Below the pieces are notes generated by a model. That model saw nothing but the letters and a program-made list of their open reading frames with translations, was not told where the DNA came from and made no database searches. The position numbers and the translations under genes are program-made. A DNA stretch of 64,000 nt from Euclidia mi (Eukaryota > Arthropoda > Insecta > Lepidoptera > Erebidae), in contig OX123190.2 of NCBI GenBank assembly GCA_944739405.2, positions 26,262,807 to 26,326,806 on the forward strand, written 5' to 3'. Shown one piece after another: positions 33,507-42,696 of the stretch. Every line of letters starts with the position of its first letter. The stretch's first letter is position 1.

Positions 33507-35417
33507 CTGTAACAATGGTTGGTTGTTAGGTTTATTCTTAAGTCGTGATTTGGCAATGGGACCACGTTTCTTTTTAGTGTAAATGTGGATCGGTAGGTCT
33601 GCAAGAACAGTGTCCTGAGTATATCGAGGTGCGAGCTTTTGCCTGTTTGCCAAAGGATTTTTGATAAAGACTTGTTGATTCGGTTCATACTCCTTTTCAG
33701 GGTTGCGATCTTTATTCCGGTTCTCAATTAATGTTGTTCGATTATGTAAAGACGGTTCGTTAATAACTTCATATAATTTTATCATTTTCTGGCGATGGTC
33801 TTGTACGTATTGTTGAAGCAAATGGGATGATAAATCTATGTCTAAGGGGTCTCGTGGATCTGTGTGTCCAGTTATTACTTCGATAGGCCTACATTTAGTA
33901 AAACTATGTATTGTATTGTTATATGCCAATATAGCGTAACTCATCAAATTAACTACGGGTTCACTTGATTTTTCCAATTTTAAAATGCGTAGATGTTCTA
34001 ATAAGGTTGAGTGTAATCGTTCAACCATACCGTTATCGTTCGGTGTATGGGCTAGGGTCTTATGGTGATGGATCTTATGAACTCTAGTAAACTCTAAGAA
34101 TAACTGATTTGAGAATTCAGGCCCATTGTCGGTGACTATTGATAAGGGGACACCGTGATGACTGCAAAATGTTAGAAAGGCTTGCACTACACTAACTGCA
34201 GTACCATCTCTAAGATGATACGCTTGGGCATACTTCGAGAATGCATCTATGATGGTAAGATATTTCTCGTTTTGAGCGGTGAATAAATCTAGATGTACTA
34301 CACTAAATGGCTTGCTAGGTGGAGGAACAACACAGAATCTCTGTTTAACTGGGTTTCGGTCGTATTTAGCCTGTCCACAAATTGTACACTCATTTATGTA
34401 TTTTACTATGTGTTCTTTCATTTTAGGCCAGTAATACTTATGAGATAACGCAAGGTGACATTCATTAATACCGCGATGGTTCGTCTTTCCCTCGTGATAC
34501 TTTTGAATGATTTCTTGCTGGCGTAGATATTCTTTAACGTTCTCTAATTCGGTTTTAGCTAAAATTAAATTCATTGCGGAACTTTTGAATGTACTCTGTA
34601 TGATAGGTATGATTCTGTACATGGCTAAGGGTGGATGTATAATAAGGCCAGTTTTAACCTTGGGGTTCGCGTATTCCTTAATCGCGTTTATAACGTCTTC
34701 TTCTAGGTTACAGTCTGATACTTGTATTGATGTACGAGTGTGAGTTTCGAAGGGTTTAGAGACTGTAGGACGCTTCTTTATGTCATTAACAACTGTGAGA
34801 CATATCTGACGGCTAAATTTATTGAGAGGTTCATCTGTGATTGGTATTTCTAAAATAGGATTCTCTGCACTAGTGTGAGCTGTGAGTGTAGTGGAGTCAG
34901 TGACGGATGGGGCTTTTTGGGACGTGTTAACTACAACGGAACTTATCTCCTCGTTGTTAATTTCAACGCGAGATAGTGCGTCGGCATTTGTATTACTTTT
35001 ACCTTGCTTGTATACGACTGTAAAATTATATTCACTTAATTTTAATCGCCAACGTGTCAATCTTGAGTTAGGCTCCTTAAGATTCATAACCCATTGAAGA
35101 GGTTTATGATCTGTTACTATTTTAAATTTGCGTCCAAATAGGTAAGGCCGAAAATATTTGGTCGCCCATACTATAGCCAATAATTCTTTCTCTATTGTAC
35201 TATAGTTCATTTCACTAGTATTAAGAGTTCTAGAGGCATATGCTATTGGCTTGTCCGATCCTATTGTCCCTTGAGATAATATAGCGCCTATTGCTACGTT
35301 CGATGCGTCAGTGGTGAGTATGAAATCTTTTGTGAAATCTGGATATTGCAGTATTGGGTCGTTGGTGAGTAATGTTTTACACTTAGAAAAACAATTAACG
35401 TAATTTGGATCATTCAA
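33453..35417 (-). CDS. pol: Pol, second part: RNase H and integrase
   Basis: Transcript-sense order: RNase H (TTDASNVAIGAILSQ; STIEKELLAIVWA; VTDHKPLQWV), a linker, integrase zinc finger (H...H, then INECTICGQ), the catalytic triad Asp in VHLDLF, Asp in VTDNGPEF and Glu in NGMVERLH, and a basic C-terminal part. It ends at 33453, about 275 bp inside the env-frame open region. This frame differs from that of the RT part: the two meet at 35410-35417. The start residue given by the open frame is not a real initiation site; the product would be a part of a longer Pol polyprotein. Integrase inserts the DNA copy; RNase H removes the RNA template. Confidence 0.9.
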   Translation of the reverse strand: MNDPNYVNCFSKCKTLLTNDPILQYPDFTKDFILTTDASNVAIGAILSQGTIGSDKPIAYASRTLNTSEMNYSTIEKELLAIVWATKYFRPYLFGRKFKIVTDHKPLQWVMNLKEPNSRLTRWRLKLSEYNFTVVYKQGKSNTNADALSRVEINNEEISSVVVNTSQKAPSVTDSTTLTAHTSAENPILEIPITDEPLNKFSRQICLTVVNDIKKRPTVSKPFETHTRTSIQVSDCNLEEDVINAIKEYANPKVKTGLIIHPPLAMYRIIPIIQSTFKSSAMNLILAKTELENVKEYLRQQEIIQKYHEGKTNHRGINECHLALSHKYYWPKMKEHIVKYINECTICGQAKYDRNPVKQRFCVVPPPSKPFSVVHLDLFTAQNEKYLTIIDAFSKYAQAYHLRDGTAVSVVQAFLTFCSHHGVPLSIVTDNGPEFSNQLFLEFTRVHKIHHHKTLAHTPNDNGMVERLHSTLLEHLRILKLEKSSEPVVNLMSYAILAYNNTIHSFTKCRPIEVITGHTDPRDPLDIDLSSHLLQQYVQDHRQKMIKLYEVINEPSLHNRTTLIENRNKDRNPEKEYEPNQQVFIKNPLANRQKLAPRYTQDTVLADLPIHIYTKKKRGPIAKSRLKNKPNNQPLLQDTSDATDPSNLRGGRIT

Positions 35418-37098
35418 TGAAATCTTTGAACCTTTTTTTCAAGCATTGTGTCATGGGTTTTGTGATTTTCGCAAAGTCTGGTATGAATTTCCTATAATAA
35501 CCTAAAAGACCTAAGAAGCGTTTTATTTCTGTTGCAGTTTTAGGAATCGGGAATTTTTGTATTGCAGCAATCTTATCAGGGTTTGGTTTTATTCCATCTT
35601 TACTTATTATATGTCCTAGGTATGCGGTCTCGAGTTTTAAAAATTCTGATTTATCCATCTGGATTTTAAAGTTGGACTCGCGGAGTTTTTGGAATACTTT
35701 TTCTAAATTTATGATGTGTTCTTGTAATGATGTGCTAAATACGATGATATCATCCAGGTAGACCAGGCATATGGTATTCTGGAGGTCTTTAAGGACACTA
35801 TCCATCACCCTTTGAAAGGTAGATGGAGAATTTTTAAGCCCCATTGGCATGCGCATAAATTCAAAATGTCCGTGCTCTACGTTAAATGCCGTTTTGGAAA
35901 TATCGCTGGGATTCATCTCGACTTGATAAAACCCGCTTGCAAGGTCAAGGGTGGTGAAATAGTTACAGTTTCCAAGTTTATCTAACACGTCATTGATGTT
36001 CGGGATTGGATATTTATCATCTAAAGTTTTTTCGTTTAGTTTCCTAAAGTCTACGACAATGCGCCACTTAACCTTTCCTGATGCATCAGCTTTCTTGGGA
36101 ACAACCCAGATGGGGCTGCTCCAAGCAGATTCTGAAGGGCGAATTATTCCTTGTTCTAGCATTTTGGCTATCTGGTCCCTAACTTCTTGCCTATGTACAA
36201 ATGGATATCTATAAGTTTTGGTGTAAACTGGTATCTCATCTGTCGTGCGGATGCTGTGTTTTATTCTATTCGTAAAGGTAAGTGGTTCTCCTTCAATGTA
36301 AAATACGTCAGCATACTGGGATACTAATTTTTCTAAGTTAATACGCTCTTCGGGATTTAAATGATCCGTGCGCAGGCGAGATAGAACTTGTTTTACGCGA
36401 GACGGAGATATGGGTTGCGTACGCGTGCACTCGATATTAAAGATTTCTGCACTAACAGGTTTGTCCATGGAGAAAATTATATCATTCGGCGTCGGGTTAT
36501 AAATTTCTATATAAGCTCGGTTATTATGAACACTAGTTATACACTCATTAATACGGCAGTTTGATATAAATTGCTGGGGAACGAACGCATCACCGTCATG
36601 AAAGTTAACAGGAATTCTAACAATTTTAGATGAATTTGCAGGAATAATGTCTTCATAAAGATTACAGTTACGGGAGTTATACATAGCTATGGGATTCACT
36701 GCATTTTTCGTTACTAATTTATTGTTCTTTAAATCAATATTGGACTCCCATTTATTTAATAAATCAAGACCGATCAAACCATCAAAATATTCGTGAAATT
36801 TATAAATGTAAAAGGTTACGTCATTACGATCATTGATTTCCTGAAAACAAGGTAAGTTAATAGAGTAATCATTTCGTGTAGTAGCATGCACATTGGTAAC
36901 CTCAAAGGGATCGTAATTCCAAGGTAAATGCGGATAATATGTTGCTACAGCTTCAGGGCTAATGAAAGATTGGTTTGCACCAGTATCTATAAGAAGTTTC
37001 AGTGGGGGATCTGATATTTGCACATAAGGTAAGTACCGCTGAGTTTGTAAATTAATTTCTATTTTAATTCGCTTAATTTCGGGCCTATCTGAAAATTT
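35410..37098 (-). CDS. pol: Pol, first part: protease and reverse transcriptase
   Basis: Starts by a probable -1 frameshift from gag at 37092-37098; the frame is open from there. Protease: LLIDTGANQSF (D-T-G active site, about 36990). RT: WRIVVDFRKLNEKT, FTTLDLASGFYQVE, FMRMPMGLKNSP, and VYLDDIIVFS with the Y-x-D-D catalytic residues at 35749-35760, then FLGLLGYYRKFIPDFA of the connection. All RT boxes are intact. The frame ends at 35410 just after a seven-A run (plus-strand T run 35433-35439) that puts the RNase H part out of frame; this is either a real lesion or a homopolymer sequencing error. Confidence 0.9.
   Translation of the reverse strand, partial: KFSDRPEIKRIKIEINLQTQRYLPYVQISDPPLKLLIDTGANQSFISPEAVATYYPHLPWNYDPFEVTNVHATTRNDYSINLPCFQEINDRNDVTFYIYKFHEYFDGLIGLDLLNKWESNIDLKNNKLVTKNAVNPIAMYNSRNCNLYEDIIPANSSKIVRIPVNFHDGDAFVPQQFISNCRINECITSVHNNRAYIEIYNPTPNDIIFSMDKPVSAEIFNIECTRTQPISPSRVKQVLSRLRTDHLNPEERINLEKLVSQYADVFYIEGEPLTFTNRIKHSIRTTDEIPVYTKTYRYPFVHRQEVRDQIAKMLEQGIIRPSESAWSSPIWVVPKKADASGKVKWRIVVDFRKLNEKTLDDKYPIPNINDVLDKLGNCNYFTTLDLASGFYQVEMNPSDISKTAFNVEHGHFEFMRMPMGLKNSPSTFQRVMDSVLKDLQNTICLVYLDDIIVFSTSLQEHIINLEKVFQKLRESNFKIQMDKSEFLKLETAYLGHIISKDGIKPNPDKIAAIQKFPIPKTATEIKRFLGLLGYYRKFIPDFAKITKPMTQCLKKRFKDFIE
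35433..35439 (-). other. Homopolymer at the break in pol
   Basis: Seven T on the plus strand (seven A in the transcript) at the RT-RNase H boundary. Upstream and downstream homology are in frames that differ by one base here. The shift needed is +1, not the -1 expected from a retroviral slippery site, so I favour a mutation or assembly error over programmed shifting. Confidence 0.75.
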
Positions 37099-38375
37099 TT
37101 ATCGTCACAAGATGAATCTTCCTCAGAAGGAGCTTCGCCAGATGCTGAAAAGTACATTTCTGGGTAAGTAGTAGTCATGTGCTGTGTCATGTCATCGTTT
37201 TCACCCGTGTATCCAGTCTGGTCGTAATAGTCATAAGCATAGTTGTCAGGGTAGGCTTCGTAGTAAGGTTCGTAATAGTAACTACTGTCATAGCACTCAT
37301 TGAAGTTCATCTCCCTAGGTTTGAGATAATTGGTTGGTGGTGGGTTTCCAAATTTAGACCAATCATGCCCGCGTATTGGCATTGGTTTAGGAACGAAATG
37401 AGACACGCCGCTCATTGGCTTGGGTGTATCATTTGTATTATTAATTCTAGGTGGGGGCATTCTAAATGTATTATTCTGAGGGTTGGCATTAAAAGCACTT
37501 TGAGGGTTGTAATTTGGTGGTCGCGCACTGAACATTTGGTGAGTGCGAGATGGACCTCGGTACTGTAAAGGTTGAGGTGACGAGTTAAAATTTGGTCTCC
37601 AAATTTGTGGAGGGCGAACTGGCATCATCATCATGTTATGGTTAGAACGTGAAGGCCCTGGCATGTTAAACGCGTATGATTTTTGGGGCGGTGAATTATT
37701 GAATGAAGCTGAGGGCGTATTAACTAATGGTTTAAAAGAATGAGCTGAATGTTTCTTTTCAGATACGTTAAAGGTTTCATTCCGTTGTTGGAGATATAAA
37801 GTATTAACCTCTTCCTGTACATATTCTAGCGCCTTTTCTATAGTATCTGGGCGCATGCACCTAATGCGTGAACCTAACGGGTCCTTAAGTCCGCGTACGT
37901 ATGCTTGTAGGGTCAGTTTTTTATAAAGGTCACGTTTAGAGTCGATAGTCGTTTGTACTGTCTCATGTAAGGTCACATAGGTCATAATAGTGCTAAACAA
38001 ATTCTGGCACTTCTCATAATATTCCTGAGGCGAATTTAAACCCTGTGTTAACAATGCCAAATCATTATAAAGTGAGGTTTCATCGCGCTGATCTGCAAAA
38101 TTATTGACCAGAGCACTACGTATACCGCTCCAATTTTCCGGGATTCCATTTGAGTTAATTAATCGCGCCGCGGGACCAGTGATTTTGTTTAAGATTCCGT
38201 TAATCAAAGTTAAATTTATAAGTTCGTAACCAGGCAATGTATTAACATACTGTATGACCAATTGATCGCAAAGCTTAATAAATCTTGTTAAGACATTCGG
38301 GTTCCCGTCAAATTCCGGGACAATGCGTAAAGCCTTGTAGATTTCATCTATTGAAGGCGTTGTAGGTACTGCCAT
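37059..38375 (-). CDS. gag: Gag polyprotein of the provirus
   Basis: The frame is open from 38528, but the first ATG is at 38375 (MAVPTTPSIDEIYKALRIVP), giving about 438 residues, usual for errantiviruses. The N-terminal two thirds is the gypsy-type gag core (IVPEFDGNPNVLTRFIKLCD; NLFSTIMTYV; YVRGLKDPLG); the C-terminal third is rich in Pro, Asn, Tyr and Arg (Y-x-Y clusters and RPP repeats) with no CCHC knuckle, as is common for errantivirus Gag, and ends acidic. Gag would build the particle and bind RNA. The end overlaps the -1 frame of pol. Confidence 0.88.
   Translation of the reverse strand: MAVPTTPSIDEIYKALRIVPEFDGNPNVLTRFIKLCDQLVIQYVNTLPGYELINLTLINGILNKITGPAARLINSNGIPENWSGIRSALVNNFADQRDETSLYNDLALLTQGLNSPQEYYEKCQNLFSTIMTYVTLHETVQTTIDSKRDLYKKLTLQAYVRGLKDPLGSRIRCMRPDTIEKALEYVQEEVNTLYLQQRNETFNVSEKKHSAHSFKPLVNTPSASFNNSPPQKSYAFNMPGPSRSNHNMMMMPVRPPQIWRPNFNSSPQPLQYRGPSRTHQMFSARPPNYNPQSAFNANPQNNTFRMPPPRINNTNDTPKPMSGVSHFVPKPMPIRGHDWSKFGNPPPTNYLKPREMNFNECYDSSYYYEPYYEAYPDNYAYDYYDQTGYTGENDDMTQHMTTTYPEMYFSASGEAPSEEDSSCDDKNFQIGPKLSELK
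37092..37098 (-). promoter_or_regulatory. Predicted -1 frameshift site between gag and pol
   Basis: Transcript heptamer A AAT TTT (X XXY YYZ pattern) in the gag frame, 13 codons before the gag stop. Pol lies in the -1 frame and is open from here into the protease. Confidence 0.75.
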
Positions 38376-38716
38376 TTCGTCAGAAAAAGATAAATCCGAA
38401 TCACTAATATCTCTATTTAAATCTAATTGATCTAATCTAGGATTTCTTAACCTAGGATTCCGCGATTGCCTGGGATGGAAAATCTTGGAAAATTTAGGAT
38501 ACACGTAAAAATAAGGAAAGCAACTCAAGAACTATTCTAGAGTACTTACATATGCATCTTAGAATGGTCTCTCTGCGGTATCGATGTCTGGATACACCTC
38601 GTCTGTAGCTCGTTCGTAGATTCAGGATACTCGGGTCGCTGCTTGAAAGCCGCTCGGGCGACACGCGAACGCGGATATCGATGTGAGATGTCCCTAAGAT
38701 TCGCGAACCGGCCCGC

Positions 38717-38737
38717 GAGTATCCTACCGACTGCGCC
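38717..38737 (-). promoter_or_regulatory. Primer-binding site of the provirus
   Basis: Minus strand GGCGCAGTCGGTAGGATAC directly follows the LTR. This Ser-tRNA-type sequence is the one used by the 17.6/297/ZAM group of insect elements. Confidence 0.8.
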
Positions 38738-39093
38738 AATTACGTCGACTGCAGACGGAGGTTGCAAAAAAAACCGATTTCCAAATAAGATTTTATTAAA
38801 ATAATGAATTACAGAGAAATTTTCTAAGTCTAATTATTACTACTAAAAGAGATGTCTATTGGTCAATGTTAGAACCAAAAGTGCCTAAGGTATTCCTATA
38901 ATTAATTTACATTAACAACGGAAATGATTGCGAAATCTAACTAGAATGATCGACAATGACGTCTATGCTGAATCGGCGCCTCGTGTCTTCGTGCTGTTGC
39001 AATACGCAGTTAACGATGTCGCGTAGTCAGCAATCTGCCTATTACACCGTAGTGGTATAGTCAGCGATCCGCCTGCTACACCGTAGCGTAACA
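38738..39093 (-). repeat. 5' LTR of the provirus
   Basis: 356 bp, no difference seen from 31419-31774. Acts as promoter for the minus-strand transcript. Confidence 0.95.
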
Positions 39094-39097
39094 AGCT

Positions 39098-40262
39098 TAC
39101 GTTTTATTTGGCAACAAATAAATACAGTAGAACAGTCTCAAATATTGTGGGCTTTCAAATTTACATTTGGACGACTAATGTAAACTGTAACTGTAAAGTA
39201 GCGCCTAAAAGATAGCGTACTCTACGTAGGCGTATTTATAAACGCTTCGGCAACGAGCTCTGTTTATTTATAGTTTGGTACACAAATAATTTTCCCCTTA
39301 GACTAAAATTTTACAAAGCAAATGTTTACTTGGACATAAATGTCACGAAGACAAGCCAAGTTTCGTATTAAAATATTGAAATACACCTGCTGTTTCAGAA
39401 TGAATCGTATCAGACTACATAAACTTTTAGGTAAACGACTGTTTAAATATTGCTTGGAAATATAATTATAAACTTTATATAACTATTCAAATGTCTAAAG
39501 TGAACATTTAGTTTCGTATAAGTCACAAACGATGCCTGCGGGATAACACATTAACTTTACAATTCACACTAAATGACCTTTTGATATCACCCTTGTCGTA
39601 CAACTCTCAACCTGTGTTTTGCTAAATAATACCTAACGCTTTAGAGGTACATTATCATTAGATTTCCCAAACCCAAATTGTTATGTAGCGCATAGATTTT
39701 GTACGACGCCAATGGGTGTATAAAATTATATAGTATTAACGTGTGCATACGACCGTCGGCGTCGTTCGTGTATCTTTTACGAAATGGTGACTGTCGACTC
39801 TCTTTTAATTTCACGTGAAAATAATTTTGAATATTTTATTCAGTCTCCAGTGGTGTGAAAAAGTAAGACGTTTTCAAATTATGGACATTTTCCCTAAGTT
39901 TATTTGATTAAATGCTTGACTACCACTCATTTAATACTTCTAAAATAAAGCTAGTCTCACGCAACACACATGAGTTCTGTTAATTGACAACAAGGACACC
40001 TTTTGTTGTTGGTTTGATTCATCCGACCAATTTTGCTAATTTTTAAGTATATACGGTGCCTACCACATATCATACACGTACAAAATTAACAAAATCGGTC
40101 CAAAATTTAGAGGCAAGTCAGTAGGTATACGAACGTAAAGTATATCAAAATGTCTAAAGCCATTTAGGAGGAGTTCGATAACATATCATAGCGTACAGAA
40201 AAGTAACATTACTTTTAAGTTATAGATAAAATTGCCAATTGTAATACTTTCAAATAATAACA
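39098..40262. other. No gene seen
   Basis: AT-rich flank between the provirus and a LINE copy. No coding signal. Confidence 0.35.
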
Positions 40263-41175
40263 TTTTTATTTTATTTATTTACTTTTTGCACAAATAAAAT
40301 ATGTACATAGGTGGACTTAATGCCAAAGGCATTCTGTAACAGTCAACCTAAGGTGATGCAGAGATGATAGTTGTAGGTGCGTTCCGAACTTTAGTAGTAA
40401 CAATTGTAAGATTAATTAAATATTTTGATGATATTTATATACTTACTAATATTGCAATAAACATATAAATACCAATAATACACACAAAAACTAATATAAA
40501 AAGGTATATATACGAAAAATATATAAGTACTATATATATATTTATATACTTTTATATAAATATTATAAATATAACTATCTGTATAAATTATCTTATTGTG
40601 CTGAAGATTCTGCCAATTTACGTAAAAGTAGCTCTCGTACTTTTTTCTTGAAAGAAAGCCGATTAGCAATCATCCTGATCTCAAGAGGAAGGTTATTCCA
40701 AAGAAGAACAGACTGAACAAAGAAAGAGGAGTTTACGAAGTTAGTTGAGTGGGAAGGACATAACAGGAGGCGATTGTTAGAGGAGCGAAGATCTCTGTTG
40801 TGATTTGAGCACAAGTACTTTAAATAGGAGGACAAGTAAGAAGGAGGGGTTGGAGAGTTAAGAAAAGAGAAGAGAGTAGTGAGAGCACGCATACTACGGC
40901 GCTGACGAATGGGTAGCCAGTTGAGTTCAGTGCGATAAGCAGATACATGGTCATACTTGCGAAGATTGTAAATGAATCGAATGCAGTTATTCAGAAGTCG
41001 GTCTAATTTATTGAGAAGATCTGCATTCAGGTCAAAATAACACACATCAACATAGTCTATAATAGGAAAAATCAACGTCTGCACAAGCATTACCTTAGTG
41101 TTACAGGGAAGGAAATTCCTTAATCGATATAAACATTTACGTATATTATTTTCACAGCCGAGATTTGAGATAGCG
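40263..41175 (-). pseudogene. 5'-truncated CR1/Jockey-like non-LTR element
   Basis: Minus-strand coding from about 41175 to 40593 ends with the post-palm region of a LINE reverse transcriptase: PIIDYVDVCY, then RTELNWLPIRQRR, then LRSSNNRLL, then SVLLWNNLPLEIR, then a F-K-K-K-V-R-E-L-L end. About 190 codons, uninterrupted, followed by a 3' region and an A-rich tail (plus-strand ttttattttatttatttac at 40266). The endonuclease and the YADD box are missing through 5' truncation, the normal fate of LINE copies. The open frame suggests it is fairly young. Confidence 0.8.
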
Positions 41176-41329
41176 TACCCATATGAATAAAATTACGAAA
41201 ACAATTCCAAAATGGGTTTATTTTACTTTAATTTTGATTTTCTTATATCCAATCATCAACTTCTAAAATAAATAGTTACTAGTTAAAAAGTAGTACTATT
41301 TGACACTTATTGTAATTAAAAACCCCAAG

Positions 41330-41546
41330 TTTTTTTTTTAAAGACAACGCCCGCAGTAGGACTAAATCCTGTGTCGCGGGGGACTTTGCAAACATACAAC
41401 TAACGGACACAATGAACACCCAGACTCGAGACAACAATTTACGAAGCACACAAAGTGTTGCCTCGTGTGGGGATCGAACCCACAACACTCGGCGCAGTGT
41501 CAAGCGGCGAGGCGGCCGCTTAAACCACTACGCCAACCATGCAGTC
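41330..41546 (-). mobile_element. tRNA-derived SINE with poly(A) tail
   Basis: Minus strand: gactgcatggttggcgtagt (A box region), gtgggttcgatccccac (perfect B box with flanking stem), then a body containing ttgtgtgcttcgtaaattgt and gagtctgggtgttcattgtg, ending in a poly(A) run (plus-strand T run 41331-41339). Head and body are well preserved, so it is younger than the relic at 5.2-5.35 kb. Confidence 0.85.
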
Positions 41547-42048
41547 AAACAGTTTGGCAAACGAAACATAACATTAGACAGTACGTGATCGATCTTCCCC
41601 AGACCCTCTTAACATCCATGCCTCTTCATACATATAATATGCAGCGATAAATAAAACTAAAGGAATTGCACCACGGCAAAGTTATGGCAGGGTCGGTCGC
41701 TTTAGTACGTAGCCAAAATTCTAACCGTACTTATAAATGTAGGTTGTTTAAATCTTTGAAACGTTTGGCAAATACATACGAGTGCCGTTATAGGAGAGTT
41801 TAATCACGATAATGCCGGCATGTAGGTGCATTAGAAAAATTGCTTACGTCAATAGCTCTAGAGCTGAATTGCAAAAGTACTCTGAATTTTGGAATTGTAA
41901 TGAATTTGAAGGTTTCTGCGTTGTCGACGATAAACAATGTGGTTTTTATAGCCAGTTGTGTAAGCAATATGCTAAAAAGCCTTTGCTGAAATTCTTGATC
42001 ACGATCAAGTTTCATACATTGTATCATTTAGAATTACACATACACATA
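41547..42048. other. No gene seen between SINEs
   Basis: Contains a 92-codon plus frame (41812-42090) without recognisable motif that runs into the next SINE. Unassigned. Confidence 0.35.
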
Positions 42049-42307
42049 CATGCATACATATCGTCACGCCTTTTATCCCCGAAGGGGTAGGCAGAGGTGT
42101 ATTTCTACACCCACTTTTCGCCAGATATACTTTAGTCCCACGTAATAAGGGGCGAGCCTATTGCCGTACCGGGCACATTTCCAGACTCCGTGCTGCTACA
42201 GAGAATTTCGTGACAGAAAAACCCAATACACTGCCCGACCCAGGAATCGAACCCGGGACCTCCCGATACCACGCGCACATTTATGCCGCGAGACCAACGA
42301 GGCAGTC
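42049..42307 (-). mobile_element. tRNA-derived lepidopteran SINE, minus strand
   Basis: The same family as 29606-29857, inverted: the plus strand reads cgtcacgccttttatccccg, then gcagaggtgtatttctacac, then ccgtgctgctacagag, then B box complement aggaatcgaacccgggacct and the head cgaggcagtc. It carries the same catacata microsatellite end. Confidence 0.88.
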
Positions 42308-42448
42308 GTATAGGGTTTGATGTCGAGTTTTCCGTCTCTACGTAAAGATGGTATTTGCATCGTGTTATCCCTTAGTCGCCTCTTACGACACCCACGGGAA
42401 GATAGGAGGTGGTGACACTTGTATTCTATGCCGTCAACCACACGGCAT
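42308..42448 (-). repeat. Dispersed lepidopteran repeat fragment
   Basis: Minus strand has gccgtgtggttgacggcata and gtgggtgtcgtaagaggcga followed by ctaaggg, a phrase I know from many lepidopteran sequences, probably from a non-LTR 5' region. Family not certain. It abuts the SINE head. Confidence 0.45.
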
Positions 42449-42696
42449 TTAGAATTATAGACGTATTATAGCAAATGCTTTGGTTAGGCGTATTATAAAC
42501 ATCAGTTAATAAATAAACAGATAGTGGGTTTGTTTAAAACAAATATACAATGGTAATTTGGAAATGAACTCATGTCTTATGCCAGAATAACAAACATCAT
42601 AGAAAATAATTTTCTTGACTTAAAAATGGATCTCATGTAACGTTTATTTTCAAAATTGTACTAAACGCACCATAAGCAGACTACCGATAAGTATAA

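Larger units (their letters stand above)
33507..38549 (-). other. Predicted intron for the env mRNA
   Basis: A consensus donor GTAAGT (minus strand, 38549-38544) lies between the primer-binding site and gag, just after a short open exon with ATG at 38555-38557. A cag acceptor at 33507-33509 precedes the env leader. The short exon would be in frame with env. Spliced env RNA is established for gypsy and ZAM; here it is inferred from sites and frame only. Confidence 0.65.
31419..39093 (-). mobile_element. Errantivirus-like provirus (gypsy clade with env)
   Basis: About 7.7 kb on the minus strand, bounded by two 356-bp LTRs and a 4-bp target duplication AGCT (31415-31418 and 39094-39097). Gene order in transcript sense is LTR, primer-binding site, gag, pol, env, polypurine tract, LTR. 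I compared the two LTRs base by base and saw no difference, so the insertion is young. gag and env are open throughout; pol has one break, an apparent extra A in an A run at 35433-35439. Known relatives are insect errantiviruses of the gypsy/17.6/ZAM/TED group (Metaviridae), which use a Ser-type primer site and a spliced env RNA. I cannot say which described element it is closest to. Confidence 0.95.

Noticed and set aside
33507..33727. Env starting at 33727
   Set aside because: That codon is TTG and the stretch overlaps the end of pol; the signal-like leader starts right after the splice acceptor.
35433..35439. Programmed frameshift within pol
   Set aside because: The needed shift is +1, the position (RT to RNase H) is unusual, and a proper -1 site already exists at the gag-pol border.
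38376..38528. Gag starting at 38528
   Set aside because: The codon there is TTG; the first ATG in frame is at 38375 and begins the conserved gag core.
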